Positions 1-5,353 of a stretch of 5,353 nucleotides of DNA are shown one piece after another. A program made the translations under genes and the position numbers. Numbering within the stretch: position 1 is the first letter of the stretch; every line of letters starts with the position of its first letter. The DNA is from Ectopseudomonas composti (GTDB taxonomy: Bacteria; Pseudomonadota; Gammaproteobacteria; Pseudomonadales; Pseudomonadaceae): the NCBI GenBank assembly GCA_946886245.1, contig CAMPIF010000336.1:1-5353 (forward strand). Reading direction: 5' to 3'. The notes under the pieces were generated by a model. It was not told where the DNA came from. It made no database searches and saw nothing but the letters and a program-made list of their open reading frames with translations.

Positions 1-3000
1 CGACCTGGCTGCCCAAGTCGCTGTTCGGCGACTGGCAGGTGCAGCACCTGCAAGCCGGCGGCGAGCTTTGGCTGGAGGGCCGTGGCCTGACCCTGGACAA
101 GGGCGCCATGCGCCTGCATGCCCCCGAGTTGGTCGGCGGTCAGGCCAAGCACAAGGCGGTGACGCTCAAGGACCTGGCCTTCAACGCCTTCTTCACGCAA
201 GACAAGCAGGGCGTGCGGGCGCAGATCGACTCCCTGGCGCTGACCCATGGCGAGCAGCGCATCGGCGAGTTGCACCTGAACCTGAAGCAGAGGGATGTGG
301 GCGAAAGTGACGAGCGCTGGGCGCTGACGGCCGACCGCCTCGATCTGGCGGCCTGGGCGCCATTGGTGCAGGCGCTGGTGCCGATGCCCGATGCCGCGCG
401 CGATGGTTTGGTCGCGCTGGCTCCGGTGGGTGCGCTCAACAACCTGTTGCTCGACTATTACCCGCAGCGTGAAGGTGCCGAGCGCCTGCAGTTCGCCACC
501 AATCTGGACAAGGTGGGCATTCAGGCCTATCGCGGTGCGCCGGCTGCCGAGAATGTCAGCGGCAGTGCCTCGGGCAACCTGTTCAAGGGCGAACTGCGCC
601 TGAACAGCGAGAATTTCGCCCTGCATCTGGATCAACTGTTTCCCGAACCCTGGCGCTATCGCCATGCCCAGGCGCGGTTGAGCTGGGACTGGAGTGAAAC
701 CGGCCTGACCCTGTACAGCCCTTACATGCGCGTGGATGGCGAGGAAGGACAGGTCGCCGGTGACATGCTGATCCGCCTGCTGCGCGATCCCGAGGCCGAA
801 GACTACATGGACCTGCGCGTCGGCATGCGTGACGGTGATGCGGCCTACACCGAGAAGTACCTGCCGAGCCGCGCGCCCGGCATGAGCGCCGAGCTCGATC
901 ATTGGTTGAAGACGGCGATCCGCGCGGGCCATGTCGAAGAGGGCTACTTCCAGTATCAGGGCTCGCTGAACAAGGGCGCAGCATTGGGCGCGCGCAGCCT
1001 CAGCCTGTTCTTCAAGGTCAAGGATGCCGAACTGGCGTTCCAGCCCGGCTGGCCGTCGCTGCGTGAGGGCGTGGGCGAGGTGTTGATCGAGGATGATGCA
1101 GTGCGCGTGCGCCTGCAGAGCGGGCGTTTGCTGGACAGTCAGGTCAATGACGTCACAGCCAATATCCCCTTGCGCCATGATGGCAAGCCACCGCGCCTGG
1201 CGCTCGATGGCGAGGTGCAGAGCAGCCTGGGTGACGCCATCAAACTGTTGCAGGAAGCGCCTCTGGGCACAGCGGGAATCTTTGCCGGTTGGCAAGGTGA
1301 AGGGCCTCTGGCAGGGCGTCTGAAGCTGGATATTCCGTTGCAGAAGGGGCAGCCGCCCGGTGTGGTGGTGGACTTCGCCACCGAGGGCGCGAGCCTCAAA
1401 CTGGCCAATCCCGCCCTGCAACTGAGCAAGGTGCAGGGTGCGTTTCGCTTCGATAGCGCAGCCGGATTGAGCGCGCCGGACGTGCGCGCCGAGGTCCTCG
1501 GGCGTCAGGTGCGCGGCACTATCCGCGCCGAGGGCGCGCGTGGGCAGGCGCGTACGTTGTTCGATCTGCGTGGACAGGTCCAGGTCGATGCCCTCAGTCA
1601 GTGGCTGGGCGGGCCGCAGAAGTTGCCGGCCAGCGGACTGCTGCCTTATCGCCTGCGCCTGACCCTGGATGGCGATGACAGCAAGCTGCGCGTCGATTCC
1701 AATCTGCGCGGTGTGGCGATCGATCTGCCTGCGCCCTTCGGCAAGACGGCGCAGCAGGAGCGTGATGCCGACTGGCGCATGACCCTTTCCGGGCGCGAGC
1801 GTCGTTACTGGGCGAACTATGGCGAGCTGGCCAGCCTGAGCCTGGCCGCTCCCCCGGGGGCGCTGGCTGACGGCCGCGGAGAAGTGGTGCTCGGTGGTGG
1901 CGCGGCCGGTCTGCCTCCCGATCAGGGGCTGCGAGTGCGTGGGCGCCTGGATGAACTGGACCTGGATGCCTGGAAGCAGCTCGGCAGCCAACATCCGGTG
2001 AAGGTGGATGCCGACAGCCAGCGCCTGTTTCGCAGCGCGCGACTGGATGTCGGGCGGTTTCGTGGTTTTGGTCAAGAGGTCGAGCAGCTGACGCTTGGCC
2101 TGGCACGGGAGGGCCGGGGCTGGGTCTTGCAACTCGACAGCGAGTTGGCAGCCGGGCGTGTGCTGCTGGCCGATGCCGAGGGTGTGCCTATTCGTATCGA
2201 TCTGCAGCACGTGCGGTTGCCGGCGCCAGATCCTGAGGCGACGAAAGTCAGCGATGCGCCCGATCCTCTGGCCGATATCGACCCCAGGCAGATTCCGGCG
2301 CTGGATATCGCCATTGAGCGCGTGCAGCGCGGTGACAAGGTGCTGGGCGCCTGGTCGCTCAAGGTCAGGCCCGAAGCACAGGGTGTGCGCTTCGAGGAGC
2401 TCGACCTCGACCTGCAGGGGTTGAAGATCGGGGGCAGCGCCGGTTGGCGTGGTACGCCGGGCAACACCAGCAGTTGGTACAAGGGGCGCCTGCAGGGCGA
2501 AGACCTGAGCAAGGTATTGCTGGCCTGGAACTTCGCCCCGAGCGTCACCAGCGAGAGTTTCCGTGTGGACGCCGACGGCAGCTGGCCCGGTTCGCCGGCC
2601 TGGTTCTCGCTCAAGCGCTTCTCCGGCAATCTCGACGCCTCGCTGCGCAAAGGTCAGTTCGTCGAAGTGCAGGGCTCGGCCCAGGCGCTGCGCGTGTTCG
2701 GCCTGCTCAACTTCAACTCCATTGGTCGCCGCCTGCGTCTGGACTTCTCCGACCTGCTGGGCAAGGGGCTGAGTTACGACCGGGTCAAGGGCAACCTGCA
2801 GGCGACCAATGGCCTGTTCGTGACGCATGAACCAATCACCCTGAGCGGACCTTCGAGCAATCTGGAACTCAATGGCAATCTCGACATGAACAACGAGCGC
2901 ATCGACGCCAAGCTGCTGGTGACCCTGCCGGTGACCAACAACCTGCCGCTGGCGGCGCTGATCGTCGGCGCCCCGGCGATTGGTGGGGCGCTGTTCGTGG

Positions 3001-3116
3001 TGGACAAGTTGCTCGGCGACAAGGTCGCCCGCTTCGCCAGCGTGCAGTACGACGTCAAGGGGCCGATGCAGGACCCGCAGATCAGCTTCGACAAGCCCTT
3101 CGAAAAACCGCAATGA
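1..3116 (+). CDS. yhdP: YhdP family AsmA-like envelope protein, 5'-truncated by the window edge
   Basis: This is the C-terminal ~1037 residues of a large YhdP-type protein. The frame is open from base 3 to a TGA at 3114-3116. The upstream codons read TWLPKSLFGDWQ straight into the GTG at 39, so that GTG is internal and the true start lies before the window. Family members are usually about 1250-1300 residues, so roughly 200-250 N-terminal residues, including the expected inner-membrane anchor, are missing. The visible part is long and repetitive, with alternating polar and hydrophobic stretches typical of the AsmA/TamB/YhdP beta-rich groove fold. A Pro/Asp-rich linker (about 2220-2289) precedes the AsmA-like C-terminal domain. 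That domain includes GSAQALRVFGLLNFNSIGRR (about 2673-2732) and a Gly/Ala-rich hydrophobic segment (visible residues 981-1000). In E. coli, YhdP acts with TamB and YdbH in phospholipid transport from inner to outer membrane; the same role here is inferred. Family assignment is confident. Confidence 0.93.
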   Translation, partial: TWLPKSLFGDWQVQHLQAGGELWLEGRGLTLDKGAMRLHAPELVGGQAKHKAVTLKDLAFNAFFTQDKQGVRAQIDSLALTHGEQRIGELHLNLKQRDVGESDERWALTADRLDLAAWAPLVQALVPMPDAARDGLVALAPVGALNNLLLDYYPQREGAERLQFATNLDKVGIQAYRGAPAAENVSGSASGNLFKGELRLNSENFALHLDQLFPEPWRYRHAQARLSWDWSETGLTLYSPYMRVDGEEGQVAGDMLIRLLRDPEAEDYMDLRVGMRDGDAAYTEKYLPSRAPGMSAELDHWLKTAIRAGHVEEGYFQYQGSLNKGAALGARSLSLFFKVKDAELAFQPGWPSLREGVGEVLIEDDAVRVRLQSGRLLDSQVNDVTANIPLRHDGKPPRLALDGEVQSSLGDAIKLLQEAPLGTAGIFAGWQGEGPLAGRLKLDIPLQKGQPPGVVVDFATEGASLKLANPALQLSKVQGAFRFDSAAGLSAPDVRAEVLGRQVRGTIRAEGARGQARTLFDLRGQVQVDALSQWLGGPQKLPASGLLPYRLRLTLDGDDSKLRVDSNLRGVAIDLPAPFGKTAQQERDADWRMTLSGRERRYWANYGELASLSLAAPPGALADGRGEVVLGGGAAGLPPDQGLRVRGRLDELDLDAWKQLGSQHPVKVDADSQRLFRSARLDVGRFRGFGQEVEQLTLGLAREGRGWVLQLDSELAAGRVLLADAEGVPIRIDLQHVRLPAPDPEATKVSDAPDPLADIDPRQIPALDIAIERVQRGDKVLGAWSLKVRPEAQGVRFEELDLDLQGLKIGGSAGWRGTPGNTSSWYKGRLQGEDLSKVLLAWNFAPSVTSESFRVDADGSWPGSPAWFSLKRFSGNLDASLRKGQFVEVQGSAQALRVFGLLNFNSIGRRLRLDFSDLLGKGLSYDRVKGNLQATNGLFVTHEPITLSGPSSNLELNGNLDMNNERIDAKLLVTLPVTNNLPLAALIVGAPAIGGALFVVDKLLGDKVARFASVQYDVKGPMQDPQISFDKPFEKPQ
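2943..3002 (+). other. Hydrophobic Gly/Ala-rich segment near the YhdP C-terminus
   Basis: Twenty consecutive uncharged residues (LPLAALIVGAPAIGGALFVV) lie about 37 residues before the stop and are followed by DKLLGDK. They resemble a short membrane-inserting or amphipathic helix. A hydrophobic stretch at this place is a recurring feature of YhdP-family C-termini. Contact with the outer membrane or a partner protein is a reasonable guess, but the sequence does not show it directly. Confidence 0.6.
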
Positions 3117-3152
3117 CCTGCTCTCTTGGCGTACGCTGTTACACCAAGCCGC

Positions 3153-3158
3153 AAAGAG
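3153..3158 (+). promoter_or_regulatory. Ribosome-binding site of the Nit-type hydrolase gene
   Basis: AAAGAG lies 7 bases before the ATG at 3166 and is a moderate Shine-Dalgarno match. It selects this ATG over the in-frame open sequence upstream, which overlaps yhdP in another frame and lacks family similarity. The protein from this ATG starts MNLAVIQM, the usual first beta strand of nitrilase-superfamily proteins. The whole yhdP-nit gap is 49 bases (3117-3165), and I see no convincing promoter or terminator in it. Confidence 0.7.
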
Positions 3159-3165
3159 TGTCGCC

Positions 3166-3987
3166 ATGAATCTCGCTGTAATCCAGATGGTCAGTCAGGA
3201 CGACGTGCAAACCAACCTGCGTCTGGCTCGCCGTATGCTGGAGCGTGCCGCTCAGGGCGGTGCGCGCCTCGCCGTGCTGCCCGAGAACTTCGCTGCCATG
3301 GGCCGTCGCGACCTGGCTGCCATCGGCCGCGCCGAGGCGTTGGGCGAGGGGCCGATCCTGCCCTGGTTGAAACGCGCTGCGCGTGACCTCAGCTTATGGA
3401 TAGTGGCCGGCACCTTGCCGCTGCCTGCGGACGATGATGCCGACGGCAAACCGCACGCCTGCTCACTGCTGATCGATGATCAGGGGGAGCGTGTGGCCCG
3501 TTATGACAAGCTGCACCTGTTCGATGTCGAGGTGGCCGACAACCGCGGCCGTTATCGCGAGTCCGACGATTTCGCCCATGGCCAGCGCGTCGTGGTGGCC
3601 GATACACCGGTGGGGCGCCTGGGCATGACGGTGTGCTACGACCTGCGCTTCCCCGAGCTGTTCGGTGCGCTGCGCGAAGCCGGCGCCGAGCTGATCAGCG
3701 TGCCGGCAGCGTTCACTGCCGTGACCGGTGCCCGCGCCATCGAAACCCAGTGCTATGTGCTGGCGGCCGGCCAGGGCGGCGAGCATCCCGGTCAGCGTCT
3801 GACGTTCGGCCACTCGGCGATCATCGACCCATGGGGGCAGGTGCTGGCCGAACAGGATCAGGGGGAAGGGGCCTTGCTGGCTCCCCGCGATGCCGCCGAG
3901 CAGGCGAACATTCGCCAACGCATGCCGGTGCAGCAGCACCGCCGAATCTTTTCATCGGACGTACCCCGTCCGATCGTTGTGGAGTGA
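3166..3987 (+). CDS. Nit1-like carbon-nitrogen hydrolase (probable deaminated glutathione amidase) with a 9-residue internal gap
   Basis: This is a 273-residue cytosolic nitrilase-superfamily amidohydrolase with no signal peptide. The Glu-Lys-Cys triad is visible: E40 in VLPENF, K115 in RYDKLHLFD and C157 in [12 protein letters not shown]132, in RYRESDDF, is a candidate for the additional conserved glutamate. The C-terminal half has [12 protein letters not shown] and [11 protein letters not shown], typical of the Nit branch. Nit1/YbeM-type enzymes hydrolyse the amide of deaminated glutathione, a side product of transaminases; that substrate is inferred from resemblance, and another omega-amidase-like substrate is possible. 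One feature is odd. Relatives read TG-x-AHW-E-x-LLRARAIET, but here TGA (187-189) runs directly into RAIET, so about nine residues are missing in frame. The length is correspondingly a little short for the family, usually about 280. The gene follows yhdP by 49 bases and precedes tldD by 2, consistent with one operon. Confidence 0.92.
   Translation: MNLAVIQMVSQDDVQTNLRLARRMLERAAQGGARLAVLPENFAAMGRRDLAAIGRAEALGEGPILPWLKRAARDLSLWIVAGTLPLPADDDADGKPHACSLLIDDQGERVARYDKLHLFDVEVADNRGRYRESDDFAHGQRVVVADTPVGRLGMTVCYDLRFPELFGALREAGAELISVPAAFTAVTGARAIETQCYVLAAGQGGEHPGQRLTFGHSAIIDPWGQVLAEQDQGEGALLAPRDAAEQANIRQRMPVQQHRRIFSSDVPRPIVVE
3981..3984 (+). promoter_or_regulatory. Ribosome-binding site of tldD, inside the end of the nit gene
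   Basis: GGAG ends 5 bases before the ATG at 3990 and overlaps the last sense codons and stop of the upstream gene (GTG GAG TGA). This favours the ATG at 3990 over the second in-frame ATG at 3999, which would be 14 bases away. The arrangement suggests translational coupling, in which ribosomes finishing the hydrolase restart on tldD. Confidence 0.8.
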
Positions 3988-3989
3988 CC

Positions 3990-5353
3990 ATGAATACGAT
4001 GTTGCAATCCGTCAGCGAGCATCTGCTTGCGCCCGGTAACCTGACGTTCGACAGCCTCGGCAGTGTGCTGGGTGAAGTCGCAGGCCCAGGTATCGATGCC
4101 GCCGACCTGTACTTTCAAAGCCAGGTTTCGGAAACCTGGGTGCTGGAAGATGGCATCGTCAAGGAAGGCAGTTTCAACCTCGATCAGGGCGTTGGTGTGC
4201 GCGCCCAGTCCGGTGAGAAAACCGGTTTCGCCTACAGCAACGCCATCAGCCTCGATGCGCTGACGCAAGCTGCCCAGGCCGCGCGTTCGATCTCGCGTGC
4301 CGGCCAGCAGGGCCGTGTGCAGGCTTTCGTCAGCCCGCAGGTGACCCAGCTGTATGCCGAGGGCAACCCGCTGGATGTCATAAGCCGCGCCGAGAAGGTC
4401 GAACTGCTGCAGCGTATCGACCGCGCCACGCGCGCGCTCGACCCGCGCATCAAGCAGGTCACCGTGAGCCTGGCCGGGGTCTGGGATCGCATCCTGGTCG
4501 CTGCCCACGATGGCAGCCTCAGCGCCGATATCCGCCCGCTGGTGCGCTTCAACGTCAGCGTCATCGTCGAGCAGAACGGCCGCCGCGAGCGCGGTGGTCA
4601 TGGCGGCGGCGGGCGTACCGACTACCGCTACTTTCTCGATGAAGACCGTGCCATGGGCTACGCCCGCGAGGCACTGCGCCAGGCGCTGGTCAATCTGGAG
4701 GCCATCGCCGCCCCCGCAGGCAGTATGCCGGTGGTGATGGGCGCTGGCTGGTCCGGCGTGCTGCTGCACGAAGCTGTCGGCCATGGCCTGGAAGGCGACT
4801 TCAACCGCAAGGGCAGTTCGGCCTACAGCGGCCAGGTCGGCCAGAAGGTCGCTTCCAGCCTGTGCACCATCGTCGACGACGGCACCCTGGCTGGCCGTCG
4901 CGGCTCGCTGAGTGTCGACGACGAAGGCACGCCGACCCAGTGCACCACGCTGATCGAGAACGGTGTGCTCAAGGGCTACATGCAGGACAAGCTCAATGCC
5001 CGCCTGATGGGCGTGGCCGCCACCGGCAACGGGCGTCGCGAGTCCTATGCACACCTGCCGATGCCGCGCATGACCAACACCTACATGCTGGCTGGCGAGA
5101 GCGATCCGGAGGAAATCATCCGTTCGGTGAAGAAGGGCATCTACTGCGCCAACCTTGGCGGCGGCCAGGTGGACATCACCAGCGGCAAGTTCGTGTTCTC
5201 CACCAGCGAGGCCTACCTGATCGAGGACGGCAAGATCACGGCGCCGGTCAAAGGCGCCACCCTGATCGGCAATGGCCCGGAGGCCATGAGTCGCGTGTCC
5301 ATGGTCGGCAACGATCTGGCGCTGGACAGTGGTGTCGGCACGTGCGGCAAGGA
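3990..5353 (+). CDS. tldD: Metalloprotease TldD, 3'-truncated by the window edge
   Basis: The frame is open from the ATG at 3990 to the end of the window, giving 454 complete codons of an expected ~480; only the last ~26 residues are missing. TldD is a cytosolic zinc metalloprotease that works as a heterodimer with PmbA/TldE. In E. coli the pair matures microcin B17 and degrades unfolded peptides such as the CcdA antitoxin. The N-terminal domain has [20 protein letters not shown] (residues 51-70), then a Gly-rich loop [17 protein letters not shown] (199-215). The HExxxH zinc motif HEAVGH has H260, E261 and H265 and is followed by [16 protein letters not shown]. The conserved cysteine of the C-terminal GVGTCGK motif is C452; it matches the cysteine taken as the third zinc ligand in E. 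coli TldD. All three ligands and the catalytic Glu are intact, so the gene looks functional. Its partner gene pmbA is not in the window; in Pseudomonas it usually follows shortly downstream, after yjgA. Confidence 0.96.
   Translation, partial: MNTMLQSVSEHLLAPGNLTFDSLGSVLGEVAGPGIDAADLYFQSQVSETWVLEDGIVKEGSFNLDQGVGVRAQSGEKTGFAYSNAISLDALTQAAQAARSISRAGQQGRVQAFVSPQVTQLYAEGNPLDVISRAEKVELLQRIDRATRALDPRIKQVTVSLAGVWDRILVAAHDGSLSADIRPLVRFNVSVIVEQNGRRERGGHGGGGRTDYRYFLDEDRAMGYAREALRQALVNLEAIAAPAGSMPVVMGAGWSGVLLHEAVGHGLEGDFNRKGSSAYSGQVGQKVASSLCTIVDDGTLAGRRGSLSVDDEGTPTQCTTLIENGVLKGYMQDKLNARLMGVAATGNGRRESYAHLPMPRMTNTYMLAGESDPEEIIRSVKKGIYCANLGGGQVDITSGKFVFSTSEAYLIEDGKITAPVKGATLIGNGPEAMSRVSMVGNDLALDSGVGTCGK
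4121..4139. repeat. 19-bp near-perfect palindrome within tldD
   Basis: CCAGGTTTCGGAAACCTGG has two 9-base arms that are exact reverse complements around a single central G. As RNA it could fold to an 8-bp stem with a 3-base loop. It encodes SQVSETW (residues 44-50) of TldD. No T-run follows, so it does not resemble an intrinsic terminator. It may be a chance result of codon choice or a protein-binding or RNA-structure site; the window does not decide. Confidence 0.6.

Noticed and set aside
39..41. GTG at 39 as the start of the first gene
   Set aside because: The frame is open to the window edge, and the upstream codons (TWLPKSLFGDWQ) read as YhdP-like sequence continuous with what follows. 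No ribosome-binding site precedes the GTG. The gene is simply cut by the window.
1851..1860. CCCCCGGGGG palindrome in yhdP
   Set aside because: It is a 10-bp G/C-only palindrome encoding part of APPGA. This is expected from Pro/Gly codons in GC-rich coding sequence.
2072..2650. Reverse-strand open frames inside yhdP, such as this 192-codon one
   Set aside because: The translation is rich in Ser, Arg and Pro with no recognisable domain, and it lies wholly inside the convincing YhdP frame, as expected for a shadow frame.
3125..3148. Small inverted repeat CTTGG...CCAAG in the yhdP-nit gap as a terminator or regulator
   Set aside because: The perfect stem is only 5 bp, then a mismatch and 2 more pairs around an 8-base loop. 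No T-run follows. This is too weak to separate from chance, and a terminator here would conflict with the operon-like spacing.
3858..5054. A 398-codon reverse-strand open frame opposite tldD and the end of the nit gene
   Set aside because: It mirrors a well-supported tldD coding sequence that has its zinc motif and conserved cysteine. Long antisense open frames are common in GC-rich genes with strong third-position bias, and its translation resembles no family I recognise.
1..5353. A novel defence, mobile or biosynthetic system
   Set aside because: All visible genes belong to known conserved families in a familiar chromosomal order. There are no insertion-sequence ends, integrase, repeats array or composition break, and no intergenic space large enough to hide another system.

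Overview
The window is GC-rich, densely coding DNA in which all genes lie on the + strand. Protein content and gene order point to a gammaproteobacterium of the genus Pseudomonas or a close relative. The basis is the run yhdP, then a Nit-type carbon-nitrogen hydrolase, then tldD. From general knowledge, this run sits in Pseudomonas downstream of mreBCD-maf-rng and upstream of yjgA-pmbA. Those flanking genes are outside the window, so the genus is an inference.

Layout: positions 1-3116 hold the C-terminal ~1037 residues of a YhdP-family (AsmA-like) envelope protein whose 5' end lies upstream of the window. After a 49-bp gap comes a 273-residue nitrilase-superfamily amidohydrolase of the Nit1/deaminated-glutathione-amidase type (3166-3987). 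Two bases after its stop codon, tldD begins at 3990 and runs off the right edge, with 454 of roughly 480 codons present. No stretch over 300 bases lacks a gene. I saw no RNA gene, mobile element, CRISPR array, clear promoter or terminator.

How the genes relate: the tight same-strand spacing, with the tldD ribosome-binding site inside the last codons of the nit gene, suggests one transcription unit with translational coupling of nit and tldD. The products appear to have separate jobs: phospholipid delivery to the outer membrane (YhdP), hydrolysis of a damaged metabolite (Nit), and metalloproteolysis of small peptides (TldD, normally with PmbA/TldE).

The window is essentially conserved housekeeping sequence, and I found no undescribed multi-gene system. 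The one substantive oddity is in the Nit gene. It appears to lack nine residues of the highly conserved TG-x-AHW-E-x-LLRARAIE segment, in frame, while keeping the Glu-Lys-Cys catalytic triad. A minor second point is a 19-bp near-perfect palindrome inside the tldD coding sequence.
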